DNA of 64,000 nucleotides from Salinactinospora qingdaonensis (lineage in GTDB: Bacteria; Actinomycetota; Actinomycetes; Streptosporangiales; Streptosporangiaceae), in the NCBI RefSeq assembly GCF_039539445.1, contig NZ_BAABDD010000001.1:481229-545228 (forward strand), in the 5' to 3' direction. The notes under the pieces were generated by a model that was not told the DNA's origin, made no database searches, and saw only the letters and a list, made by a program, of their open reading frames with translations. How positions within the stretch are numbered: the first letter of the stretch is position 1; every line of letters starts with the position of its first letter. The position numbers and the translations under genes were made by a program. This document shows, one piece after another, positions 17,303-25,576 of this stretch.

Positions 17303-18613
17303 CTAGCGAGCATGCTCCACGATTTTGCTCGTATCGGGCAGAGACTCTTCCTCGAAGACCGGGACACCGCCAAAGCGTCCGAGGAGGTAACGGCGCAGCA
17401 CATCGTCTCGGGAATCGCGGACCCCGTACTCGCGTAGGGCGGTGAGTTCGGTGACTCCCTCTTGGCTCTTCTCCGTCAGCCAGACTTGGTCGCGCGTCAG
17501 CCGACCGAAGGAACGCCGGTCCAGCAGCGTGACGTCGTGGGTGTTGAACACGAGTTGTGCGCCGTTGGGGTTGGTCGTGGGCTCCTGGAACAGCCGCACT
17601 AGCTGGCCGGCGAGGTTGGGGTGCAGCCGCGCGTCGAGTTCGTCGACGATGAGGAGCGTGCCGTGGGTGAGCGTGAAGGCGACGGCACCGATCAACTCCA
17701 GCCAGGTACGCGTCCCGCTCGACTCCACGTCGTAGGGCAGCTCCACATCACCGTCCGTCGTCGTGTGCGCGACCCGGATTTCGGGACCGGCTGTGAGTGA
17801 GTGCGGGTCCACCAGCTCGGCGTCCTCGGGATGGAGGAGTTTGATCGCTTCGACGAAGTGCGTGGCGGCTTCGGCCGGCATCTCCCGCTGCTTGGAGCGA
17901 AGGTCGCTGATGCCCAGATCGGCGAAGCGGATGAGGTCGCGCAACTGCGGCATCTCGCCGCTCTCCAGCAGGTCGAGCGTGAACTGCAACCGCGGGTAGG
18001 CGTCGTGTTCGTGGGCGATGCGCAACTGCTGGAACCAGTCGTAGACACGGGTCAGCAGCGGGTGGTTGTTGGCCGCGCCGGCGGAGACGAGCAGGCTGTT
18101 GGGCCGCACGGCCTCCCTAGCGAGCCGGCTGAGCTGGCCGTAGCCCTTACGCAGGTGGGGGCCGAAGTCCACCCCGTCCTCTCGGGTGCGCTCGAACAGC
18201 CGGCGCGGTCGCCCTTTGGGCCAGGACAGCAGCCACTCCTCGACGATCTCGCGGTCGTCGAGGGCGAAGCCGTACTCGTAGCGCACGCCGTCGATGACCA
18301 TGTCGAAGGCGAACTCGCTGGACTGCTCGGCCATAGCGGGATCGAGCCGGAACGGTTCCCGCCGGGTGGGCGCGTTGGGCTTCCACCCCTGGTGGGAGGA
18401 GAGCACCACTTCGCGGGCGTAGAACATCGAGTGGATCAGCTTGGACTTGCCGGAGGCGTTGGCCCCGAGGACACCGACGACCGGCAGGGCCTGGAAGTGT
18501 GTGCCCGGGACATCGCGCACCGCCAGGTCCTCATGCCTGTCTGCGGCGATCAGACTGAGTTCCTGCTCGTCACGGATCGAGGCGAAATTGGCGACCCGGA
18601 ACCGAAGCAACAC
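17303..18613 (-). CDS. RloA-like AAA ATPase (OLD/AbiL type)
   Basis: GTG at 18613 with CAGGAG upstream; 436 residues. ABC-like ATPase: MLLRFRVANFASIRDEQELS opening, GVLGANASGKSKLIHSM Walker A (~47-62), TLLIVDELDARLHPNLAGQL Walker B (~315-335) and FNTHDVTLLDRR (H-loop, ~355). The VESSGTRTWLELI signature-like region lies before Walker B. This layout matches AAA15 ATPases of abortive-infection and PARIS-type systems, which sense phage products and control a nuclease partner. Here the partner is the RloB-like gene just downstream. The trigger is unknown. Confidence 0.85.
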   Translation of the reverse strand: MLLRFRVANFASIRDEQELSLIAADRHEDLAVRDVPGTHFQALPVVGVLGANASGKSKLIHSMFYAREVVLSSHQGWKPNAPTRREPFRLDPAMAEQSSEFAFDMVIDGVRYEYGFALDDREIVEEWLLSWPKGRPRRLFERTREDGVDFGPHLRKGYGQLSRLAREAVRPNSLLVSAGAANNHPLLTRVYDWFQQLRIAHEHDAYPRLQFTLDLLESGEMPQLRDLIRFADLGISDLRSKQREMPAEAATHFVEAIKLLHPEDAELVDPHSLTAGPEIRVAHTTTDGDVELPYDVESSGTRTWLELIGAVAFTLTHGTLLIVDELDARLHPNLAGQLVRLFQEPTTNPNGAQLVFNTHDVTLLDRRSFGRLTRDQVWLTEKSQEGVTELTALREYGVRDSRDDVLRRYLLGRFGGVPVFEEESLPDTSKIVEHAR

Positions 18614-18836
18614 GACCGGACTCCTGAAGGTTTACTCTTAACGACCTACCGGAGCGTATACCCGAGGAACGAACTCTTATTGGCGTTTTCGGGAAACTTC
18701 TCGGCAGAATCTTCCCAGAACCGCCTCTTGATTGTCTCGACGAAGCGTTCGAAGTGGTCATAGCAGTACGACGGCAGAGGACGACTGGCCGCCCCGCCCA
18801 CGCGTTAGGCTCTCGCTTCGCCCCGTCGACCTCACC

Positions 18837-19598
18837 TCAGGACTGGTGCAGCACACACGTCTCAAGGTCGAATCGGGTGTGGGTCACCCGGTCGAGCAGC
18901 GGCTTGGCGTGCTCGTACTTGGGTTGCAGCTCCCGGGCGAGTACGACGGTGGCCACCGTGTGCGCCCCGGCCCGCTTGAGGCGGTGGGCCGCCGACTGGG
19001 CGCGTGCGCCGGTGACCCAAGTGTCGTCGATCAACAGCACGTTCGCCCCCTCGACACTCGTGGACTCGCCCGAGAGGTCGAACCAGTCGGCGTGGAACGA
19101 ACGGCTGGCGGTGTCGATGCCGGTGTTGACGACGAGCTCGACGCGGTTGAGCGAGATCTTGGGCGCGAGCAGGACTTGCAGGGGATGGACCGCCTCCGTG
19201 TGCTTCGTGCTGGGCACGAAGCACACGTGGGTGAAGCGCTCGATCCCCACGGACTGCTTGACGCAGGTGATGTGGGTCTTGCAGAAGTACCAGAAGAGGG
19301 CGTGCAGCCGGCGCCGTGCCGCCTCGTTGCCTCGCAAGGGACGCTTGTACATCACGAGATCCTGGGCGTGCTGCCCGTTGTCGTTGACCCGGTAGGAGAT
19401 GGGGACGACCGCGTCGGCGAGCACTCCCCCGGAGCTGTTCCGGGCTTCCACGCAGCGCCAGCAGCGGGAGAGCTCGACCGGCACGGCGCCGTAGCAGACC
19501 TCGCAGGCTCCCGCGGCGGCGGGAAGCGCAGCGTGCAGGTAGTTGACCTGCACCGCCACCTGGTGACGGATGATCTCCCAGGAACTCTCACCAGGCAA
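18837..19598 (-). CDS. shosT: ComF/ShosT-like phosphoribosyltransferase, putative toxin
   Basis: TTG at 19598 overlaps the end of the DprA-like gene by 11 bases; a GTG at 19559 is an alternative. 253 residues: CEVCYGAVP...CWRC (residues ~32-49) is a four-cysteine zinc knuckle as in ComF, and VLLIDDTWVTGARAQS (~186-201) is the PRPP-binding loop. The pairing of a phosphoribosyltransferase with a DprA-like protein is the composition of ShosTA, a toxin-antitoxin pair with reported anti-phage activity, in which the transferase is the toxin. Catalytic acids of the PRPP loop (IDD) are intact. A ComF-like housekeeping role is less likely given the defence context. Confidence 0.68.
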   Translation of the reverse strand: MPGESSWEIIRHQVAVQVNYLHAALPAAAGACEVCYGAVPVELSRCWRCVEARNSSGGVLADAVVPISYRVNDNGQHAQDLVMYKRPLRGNEAARRRLHALFWYFCKTHITCVKQSVGIERFTHVCFVPSTKHTEAVHPLQVLLAPKISLNRVELVVNTGIDTASRSFHADWFDLSGESTSVEGANVLLIDDTWVTGARAQSAAHRLKRAGAHTVATVVLARELQPKYEHAKPLLDRVTHTRFDLETCVLHQS

Positions 19599-20541
19599 TG
19601 TCGACGGCCTCGTGCAGATCCTCGGGGGTCAGCTCGGCTTCCCGGATCAGGGCGTCGACCGTGGCGGCGAGCTGATCGAGGCTGTCGACCACGTGCACGC
19701 CGGGGAATTCGGCGTAACGACGCGCCCACTCGTTGACCAGCAGCTCGCGCGGAAAGATCACGGGACGTCCGTGTTGCAAGGCGAAGCGGGCCTGGATACG
19801 GGCGCCGCTGTGCTCACCGGCCTCCACGACGACGGTGGCGGTGGCATAACCGCTCATCACAGCGTTGCGCATGGGGAAGCTGCGCTTGGACGGCGGGGCG
19901 TCGGGCAGGAACTGGCTCAGCAGCATGCCGCGCCGCGCGATCGTCTCGTGCAACTCCCGGTTCTGCTTGGGGTAACAGCGGTTGATCCCGGTGCCCAGGA
20001 CGGCGACGGTGCGCCCGCCGTGGGCGAGGGCGGCGGTGTGGGCGGCGGTGTCGATGCCGAGGGCCAGACCGCTGACCACGGTGATGCCGCGCGAGGCGAG
20101 CATGCCGGCGATGTTCTCGGCGATCTCCAGCCCGCGCTGGGACGCTTTGCGCGATCCCACGACAGCGATTGCGTGGGCATCAGAGCGCAGTTCACCCCAG
20201 GTGAAGACTATGGGGGGCATCTCGTGGATCTCGCGCAGCCGCGCCGGGTACTCCTCGTCGAGGAAGCTGAGGACCCGCACGCCACGCTTCTCGCAGTCGG
20301 CCAGCAGATCGTGGGCGGCCGTGACCTCGGTCGGCGGCTCAGCAGCCGAAAACAACGCCTCTTGGGGGGCTGGTTGGCGCTGCAACACGGTTACGGCGCT
20401 ACCGGCCTCCATCACGGTCTCGGTAATGGTCCGCCATCGCGAGCCTTCGCGCAGCAGCAGTGCCACCATCGCGGTCCGCTCGTCGATCTGCTGCATGCGT
20501 CCGATCGTAGAAGCTCGCCGCCCCCTGCCCAACTCCGACAT
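19588..20541 (-). CDS. shosA: DprA-like protein, putative ShosA antitoxin
   Basis: 317 residues with a full DprA Rossmann-like (LOG) domain: IAVVGSRKASQRG (~125-137), VVSGLALGIDTAAHTAAL (~155-172), VAVLGTGINRCYPKQN (~180-195) and VVVEAGEHSGARIQARFAL (~235-253). The C-terminal winged helix of housekeeping DprA is not evident. Housekeeping dprA in actinobacteria lies near topA or rnhB, whereas this copy lies among defence genes and is coupled to a phosphoribosyltransferase, which points to the ShosA antitoxin. A perfect LexA-type box lies 68 bases upstream of the start, suggesting SOS induction. MQQIDER, 15 codons in, is an alternative start. Confidence 0.72.
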   Translation of the reverse strand: MSELGRGRRASTIGRMQQIDERTAMVALLLREGSRWRTITETVMEAGSAVTVLQRQPAPQEALFSAAEPPTEVTAAHDLLADCEKRGVRVLSFLDEEYPARLREIHEMPPIVFTWGELRSDAHAIAVVGSRKASQRGLEIAENIAGMLASRGITVVSGLALGIDTAAHTAALAHGGRTVAVLGTGINRCYPKQNRELHETIARRGMLLSQFLPDAPPSKRSFPMRNAVMSGYATATVVVEAGEHSGARIQARFALQHGRPVIFPRELLVNEWARRYAEFPGVHVVDSLDQLAATVDALIREAELTPEDLHEAVDIAW

Positions 20542-20608
20542 CGCGACCGCCCTTACAACGGTGTGACCTTACACCGGTTTCCGGTGATGTACTTACCGAT
20601 ATCCACAA

Positions 20609-20624
20609 TAGAACACACGTTCTA
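20609..20624 (-). promoter_or_regulatory. LexA-type SOS box upstream of shosAT
   Basis: TAGAACACACGTTCTA is a perfect inverted repeat matching the Gram-positive LexA core GAAC-N4-GTTC. It lies 68 bases upstream of the DprA-like start, a normal place for repressor control. Seen directly; LexA binding is inferred from the known consensus. Confidence 0.65.
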
Positions 20625-20737
20625 ACGATGATCTTGTGGTCTACCGTACAGAGGGCTGCGGGAGCGAGAGGAGAAGGAGAGACGGCTCGGTGCTCGCGAG
20701 AAGCCGGGGCGACGACAGAAGCAGTCCTAGCGGGGCC

Positions 20738-20901
20738 AGGTTCTGTTCTTTGGAGGGACGGCCGGGGCCGGCGGTGGGCGCACGCGGGCGAGCGCGCCCG
20801 CTATCAGCCCACGCGGGCTGCCGAGATCGCGCAGCGATCGAGGCACGAGCGGACGACGAACACCCCACAGCCCCACTCCAGCCGCTCAAAAAACAGAACC
20901 C
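20738..20901 (+). mobile_element. ~164-bp MITE-like element A
   Basis: GGTTCTGTT at 20739-20747 and AACAGAACC at 20892-20900 form terminal inverted repeats. The interior carries the palindromic core GATCGCGCAGCGATC at about 20824-20838. The whole unit matches the element at 26752-26918 in inverted orientation along nearly its full length. It encodes no transposase. Its right end stops 7 bases from the stop codon of the broken AbrB gene. Confidence 0.75.
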
Positions 20902-20907
20902 AGGGCG

Positions 20908-21152
20908 CTAACCACAGAGCAACTCCATGAGTTCCTGCGCGCTCATGCCCGCGGTTTCCGCAGCGGTGCCACTGCCGTACAGCCTCCACGCCATACGCTG
21001 CTCCCGCGTCTGCGCGCCCGCCACCCGCACAGGCACAGTGCGCCGTCCTCACCTTCAGCAACGTCGGCCTCGCCACCTTCGTACCATCCGACCTTGTCGC
21101 GAAGCTCGGCCGAGATCGTGACCTGCCCCTTGTTGTCGATCCGCACCCTCAC
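20908..21152 (-). pseudogene. Frameshifted AbrB/MazE-type antitoxin
   Basis: From ATG 21152 the product begins MRVRIDNKGQVTISAELRDK, a clear SpoVT-AbrB swapped-hairpin DNA-binding domain. After DGALCL the reading frame breaks at about 21025-21035. The continuation RVAGAQTREQRM...GMSAQELMELLCG lies in the next frame and ends with TAG at 20908-20910, the normal C-terminus of such actinobacterial antitoxins. Partners are usually PIN-domain toxins encoded downstream; here a MITE-like element starts immediately and no PIN gene remains. The frameshift could also be a sequencing error. Confidence 0.7.
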
Positions 21153-21576
21153 TCCTCCGTATTACGTCTATTACGCAATACTGGCTGTCTCCGATGTGGT
21201 GAGAAGGCACACGAGCCGCGGGCGAAAGACACGTCGCAAGCCCGGTGAGGCGGAACCACACGCGGTTGCCTTGGCGACGGGACCGCAACTCCGGAGGGTG
21301 ATTGACGAATAGCCTTCATTTGCCGACAGAAGGGAAGATCCGCCACATTGGTCAAGATTAATTAGCAGCAGGTCAAAACCCTTCGACTCATCTCAAGCAG
21401 CCGTGGCGAAACAAGGCGCCCCGACCGGGGATAGCTGGCATTCGATCCCCGAAACATCTCAATTAGCGACATACCACCTGCCCAGAACTTGGGAAGCATT
21501 CTTGAAACATTGCGCGACGAACGACCCCAGTTGACCGCAGTTCGCCTTACGTTTCCGGAACTGCTAAGAAAGACCC
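21153..21576. other. Low-GC intergenic region upstream of the RelA/SpoT gene
   Basis: About 420 bases between divergent genes. GC falls well below the window average from about 21300. It should contain the promoters of the antitoxin relic (minus) and the RelA/SpoT-domain gene (plus). No domain is recognisable in short open frames. Confidence 0.4.
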
Positions 21577-22386
21577 GTGCAACTCCCCATGTCGAAGGCT
21601 CAGATCGGTAGACTCGGCCAACGACTGATCCGTTCAGAGACTCCTTCCGAGGAGGACATCGCCGCCCTCCGGGAGCTACTTTTAGTGTACTCCCAGATGT
21701 TGGCCGAGACAGTTGAGTTTGTAACCTCAAGGCTGGAGCTGCTGCCGAGCTCTCGAACGAAGACGGAAGAGACGATCCTGGAGAAGCTACGCCGCGGTGG
21801 CGGCCGTTGGCTACGGGACGTTCAGGACCTAGCCGGTATGCGCTTTGTCTTTGAGGGAGACCTCAAAGAACAGGACAGGCTGGTTGAACAGGTTTCAGGA
21901 TTGTTTATCGACTGTCCGAAACCCGTAAGGGTTATTGACCGCCGCAACGAGCCCAGTCACGGCTACCGAGCTGTCCACGTAATCGCGTTTCCTCACGGTA
22001 TACCTGTCGAGATTCAGATACGCACATTGCTACAGCACGAGTGGGCGGAGACATTCGAGAAGCTCGCCGACCTCGCCGGCAGAGGCATACGGTATGGGGA
22101 CAATCCTTCTCACATGGTTGTTCATAGTGCTAGTGCTTCTTTGTGGATTGCTGCGCCGGTTGATGATCCACGCGCACCAGCCATGCGCGCGGCCGCTCCA
22201 CCGGGTAGCAGGCTGGCGATTGAAAGCATGCGGGAACTCGCGGCGCTGATCGCGGATCATGAAGAGCGGTGCACGGAGAGACCCGACGACGTAGAGCTGT
22301 CGCAGGCTACACTGGAGTTCCAGGAGACGCTGAGCACATTCAAACAGATGTTGATCGGCCTAGCCTCATCACCTCCGGACGAGTAG
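21577..22386 (+). CDS. RelA/SpoT-domain nucleotide pyrophosphotransferase (small alarmone synthetase)
   Basis: 269 residues from GTG 21577 (ATG at 21589 is an alternative; neither has a strong ribosome site). The synthetase fold is seen as DVQDLAGMRFVFEGD (~85-99), DRRNEPSHGYRAVHVIAF (~125-142) and VEIQIRTLLQHEWAETFEKL (~148-167). There is no HD hydrolase, TGS or ACT domain, so this is a stand-alone synthetase type, longer than housekeeping RelP/RelQ by a C-terminal helical extension. Some relatives are toxins that make (p)ppApp or pyrophosphorylate tRNA. It is transcribed opposite to most of the island, has low GC, and is followed 6 bases later by a small gene. Confidence 0.82.
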   Translation: MQLPMSKAQIGRLGQRLIRSETPSEEDIAALRELLLVYSQMLAETVEFVTSRLELLPSSRTKTEETILEKLRRGGGRWLRDVQDLAGMRFVFEGDLKEQDRLVEQVSGLFIDCPKPVRVIDRRNEPSHGYRAVHVIAFPHGIPVEIQIRTLLQHEWAETFEKLADLAGRGIRYGDNPSHMVVHSASASLWIAAPVDDPRAPAMRAAAPPGSRLAIESMRELAALIADHEERCTERPDDVELSQATLEFQETLSTFKQMLIGLASSPPDE

Positions 22387-22391
22387 GGGAC

Positions 22392-22652
22392 ATGGTGAAG
22401 AACTTCCTGCTGGTCTACGACCGCCGCCGGGGAGAACTTCTTCGCGAGGAGGAGTTCAGTGACCCCCGGGAAGCGATGATGGCCAGGTTTGATGCTGAGG
22501 ACAAGTTCCGGGGCACAGGACGCAACGTCGAGATCGTCGTGCTGGGGGCGCAGTCCCGCGAGGACCTGCTGCGTACTCACGGCCGTTACTTCTCCACAGC
22601 GAGCCAACTGGTCGACAGGCTCTCCAGCTCGCTGAAGATCACACCTGCTTGA
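22392..22652 (+). CDS. Small protein paired with RelA/SpoT gene, candidate antitoxin
   Basis: 86 residues from ATG 22392, with GGGGA just upstream and only 5 bases after the RelA/SpoT stop. It starts MVKNFLLVYDRRRGELLREE and contains VEIVVLGAQSREDLLRTHGRYF, an alpha/beta-like pattern seen in other uncharacterised small actinobacterial proteins. No known domain is recognised. Size, spacing and position fit the neutralising partner of a toxic alarmone synthetase, but this is inference. An unrelated accessory protein is possible. Confidence 0.6.
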   Translation: MVKNFLLVYDRRRGELLREEEFSDPREAMMARFDAEDKFRGTGRNVEIVVLGAQSREDLLRTHGRYFSTASQLVDRLSSSLKITPA

Positions 22653-22756
22653 GCGGAGCGTCGACGCTCAGGGGCGGCCCATAGCGAACGTACTCAGCGG
22701 GCGCCGGGGAGAGCGGAAGACTCCCTGCCCTTGCCGACAACGCTTCGGCGAGTGCC

Positions 22757-23434
22757 TTAGTCGGCGGGAACATGCCGTTGGCCGCACTGCTCGGCGTCTT
22801 CACAGAACCGGTTCCACGAGCGGTTGGAGCCCATCGGCGAACCGAGGTCCTCCTCATTCGCGATGACGCTGAAGACCTTCGGAGCGTCCGACTCGCTGTA
22901 CCTTCGTCCCCCCTTCTTGGGAACGTCCTGCATCAGCACCTTCTTCGGGTCGGCGATCTTGCCGGTATCTTTTCCCCTGAAGCGCACCGGAACCTGCCAC
23001 GTTGACACCACGCTGCGCAGCGCGTGGGGGAAGAGCAGCAGCCACGCCTCCATCTCAGCTACCGCCAGCACGTAGTGGGCGCTGCCGAGATGGGCGTGCA
23101 GCTCGCGTTCCACCTTCTCGTGTACGGCCAGATAGTTTTCGCTGTCCACTCCGTCGAGATCCTCGTGGACGAACACGCACGCCACCTCGGTGTTCTCGCG
23201 CTGCGCGCGGGCTTTGATCTTGCCGGCCAGTGTCTTGACCCGTTGGGAGAGCCGGCTGCCGGTGGCTTGACGCAGCCGCACATCATCGCTGATCTCCACG
23301 ATCCGACCGCTCATGTGCGGACAGATCGCTTCGAGGAGGGCGCGCAGGCTCTGCCGGTCGTTGCGGTCTTCCCCCGCCACCACGACCACCGGTTTCTTGA
23401 CCGCTTTCCTGCGGGTACCGCCGCGAGGGCTCAC
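22757..23434 (-). CDS. DUF4276-like (Toprim-type) protein
   Basis: GTG at 23434 overlaps the ATPase stop as GTGA; 225 residues. After a basic leader, KKPVVVVAGEDRNDRQSLRA gives strand 1 with the conserved Glu, and VACVFVHEDLDGVDSENY (~81-98) gives an acidic D-x-D. VAEMEAWLLLFP (~122) matches the family E-x-W-L motif. The arrangement suits DUF4276/OLD-type Toprim nucleases. Its coupling to an AAA ATPase repeats the ATPase-Toprim plan of PARIS and OLD systems. Nuclease activity is inferred. Confidence 0.75.
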   Translation of the reverse strand: MSPRGGTRRKAVKKPVVVVAGEDRNDRQSLRALLEAICPHMSGRIVEISDDVRLRQATGSRLSQRVKTLAGKIKARAQRENTEVACVFVHEDLDGVDSENYLAVHEKVERELHAHLGSAHYVLAVAEMEAWLLLFPHALRSVVSTWQVPVRFRGKDTGKIADPKKVLMQDVPKKGGRRYSESDAPKVFSVIANEEDLGSPMGSNRSWNRFCEDAEQCGQRHVPAD

Positions 23435-24633
23435 AGATCCCCTCCCAGCGCCCCGGAGAACCACAGCTCCCCCAAAGGCAGCCCTTCGCTGGCGGTCACG
23501 ATCCGTTCCATCTCGCGTGCGGAGAGCGCGGGAATGTCGGAGGCGCCGTCGTCGCCGCGTTGGCAGACCACGAGTTCCGTGGGGCGCAGCCTGTCGGCGA
23601 GGGCAGGCGAATGCGTGGCGATGAGGAACTGGGTGTGCTCGCTGGCTTGGCGGACCCGTTCCACGAGCATCTCCAGCGCCTGCGGATGCAACCCGTGGTC
23701 GATCTCCTCAATGCAGGTCAGCGCGGGCGGCTGCGGATCGTAGAGCAAAGCGAGCAGCCCGAGGAGCCGGATCGTTCCGAAGGAGGCGTCGGCGAGTTCG
23801 GTGCTGCCGCGCAGCCCGTCCTCTTCCAGCACGACGATGACCTCGCGCGCCGCGCCGGAGGGAAAGCGGAAGTCGACGGCGCGCAACCCCGGCAGTACCC
23901 GCCTGGCGTCCTCCTCAAGGCGCTGCCAGGCGTCCTCGTCCCTGCTGCGCAGCGACAGCAGGAACGCGGCGAGGTTGGCCGCATCGTCGTCGAGCTTTTC
24001 ATTGTCGGTTCGGGGAAACCGTGAGGGCGAACGCGCGAAGTCGACGTTGACGTCGAAAACCCGGAAGGAGGCGAGTTGCTCGGCCAGTGCCGCCACTTCA
24101 GCGCCGCCGGCGTCGTCGCTGAGCCGGGGGAGGGTCGACAGACCGCTGCTGAGCCGACGCAGACCGATCGAATGCTTTGTCTCTCCCTGGCTTTGCCTTT
24201 GGTCCACGACGTTGGCTTGCTCACCGCTGATCGTGATCCGCCGCCCCCGGCCCTGGGTCCGTTTGAACTGGAAGCTCTCCCTGCGCGAGAGGGAGACGCT
24301 GTCGCCTTTGGCTCGGCGGGTGATCCGCAGATCGTACTCGTCGGGCGCGCTCGCACTGCTGTAGCTGGTCCAGGTGGCTTGTAGCTTGATCCTGATGGAC
24401 GGTGGGGTTCTCTCGCCGCCTCGAAACACCGTTCCGTCGAACCCGCCTCGGGCGTCGAGCGCGGGCTCGATGTCGGTGCGGATGATGTCGGCGAGGAACC
24501 GGAACACGTCAAGCACGTTGGTCTTTCCCGCACCGTTGGGGCCGACCAGCACGTTGAGCGGTCCGAGTGGGATCTTGACCTTGCGCAGACTCCGGAAGTT
24601 CTCGACTTCGAGTTGCAGCAGCCGCTTCTGCAT
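23431..24633 (-). CDS. AAA21-type ATPase of defence pair
   Basis: 400 residues from the ATG at 24633 (open 13 codons further). MQKRLLQLEVENFRSLRKVK opening, LVGPNGAGKTNVLDVFRF Walker A (~29-46), a long inserted middle domain, CIEEIDHGLHPQALEMLVER Walker B (~315-335) and LIATHSPALADRL H-loop (~345). This is the SMC/OLD-like ATPase commonly encoded with DUF4276. It probably acts as sensor and activator for the Toprim partner. No strong ribosome site precedes the chosen start. Confidence 0.85.
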   Translation of the reverse strand: MQKRLLQLEVENFRSLRKVKIPLGPLNVLVGPNGAGKTNVLDVFRFLADIIRTDIEPALDARGGFDGTVFRGGERTPPSIRIKLQATWTSYSSASAPDEYDLRITRRAKGDSVSLSRRESFQFKRTQGRGRRITISGEQANVVDQRQSQGETKHSIGLRRLSSGLSTLPRLSDDAGGAEVAALAEQLASFRVFDVNVDFARSPSRFPRTDNEKLDDDAANLAAFLLSLRSRDEDAWQRLEEDARRVLPGLRAVDFRFPSGAAREVIVVLEEDGLRGSTELADASFGTIRLLGLLALLYDPQPPALTCIEEIDHGLHPQALEMLVERVRQASEHTQFLIATHSPALADRLRPTELVVCQRGDDGASDIPALSAREMERIVTASEGLPLGELWFSGALGGDL

Positions 24634-24807
24634 AGGACCAGCATCCCATCTGATCGATCGCTGCGCTTCCACCGCGAACGGTGCCCCCGGTTCGACGGAA
24701 GCGGTGGAGCGATGTCATGTGTCCGCGGCCCCGCCCCTGTGGGGGATGGACTCCGCCGGGGAGCCGTGACGAACGCGGGGACCGGGGCCGTCGACGTGCC
24801 TTCCGAG

Positions 24808-25417
24808 TCAGGCGGCCGGCCAGTCGCTGCCGTCGAGGTCGTCGGCGAGGTGGAACCACACCATGCGGAACCCCGGCAGGCCGTTGTCGCCCCAGGAGGT
24901 GGAGAGGCTGTCCACCAGCGCCAGGCCACGGCCGTGCTCGGGGACGGTCTCGGGTTCCTCCTCTGGGACGGCCTCGGGATCGTGCCCGGTCGACGCTGCG
25001 GCCGGGCGCGGAACGAGGTGGACGGGAGCGCTGCCGTGGTGGTGGCCGGTCGCGTCGACGCCGTCGTCGCGGCAGGTCAACGTCATGCCGTCGCGGAAGC
25101 GCCGGGCGTGCAGCCGGAAGGTGCCGCCCACCCGGCCGGAGCGGGAGTGCTGGATCGCGTTGGCCGCCAGCTCACCGCCGAGCAGGCCGAAGACGTAGCG
25201 GTAGTCCTCGGAGCGGTCGGCTGCGCACGTGTCGAGGAAGGCGTGCACCAGCGGCATGAGGACCGGATCGCCCCCGGAACTCGAACGAGCGCCGGGTGAA
25301 CCGCCGCACCGGCCGTCGGTTGAAGTAGTACTCGCTGCCCGACGGGATCACCATCGAGAGCGGAACGGTCACTTCGGGTAGCGACGGCGGCGCCAACAGG
25401 CCGGGCGTGACGGGCAT
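24808..25417 (-). pseudogene. Frameshifted anti-sigma-like HATPase
   Basis: The N-terminal part starts at ATG 25417 behind AAGGAG (MPVTPGLLAPPSLPEVTV, then IPSGSEYYFNRRPVR). The catalytic part is in another frame from about 25310 onward: MPLVHAFLDTCAADRSEDYR, N-box GELAANAIQHS, CRDDGVD and EHGRGLALVDSLSTSWG. Together they make one RsbW-like HATPase_c protein of ~200 residues, so a frameshift lies at about 25295-25320. Such proteins accompany XRE/DUF397 pairs in actinomycetes. A sequencing error is possible; the ATPase part alone could still be translated from ATG 25257 (149 residues). Confidence 0.65.
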
Positions 25418-25576
25418 AGGGAGACTCCTTGTTCGCACGGGCCGCGACAGCGGCCGGGAAGCGGACAGCCCCAACGGTTTCCGGCCATCCCCAGCCGGAG
25501 GAGGGGGCACGGGCGTAGCGTGGTGACCAACACTTTGAGCGACGGTTTGGTTACCTGATATAACTACATAGTGAGC

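Noticed and set aside
20636..20911. Open frame across element A conserved with one across element B
   Set aside because: Conservation covers the whole repeat including its ends and is not restricted to codon positions; no ribosome site.
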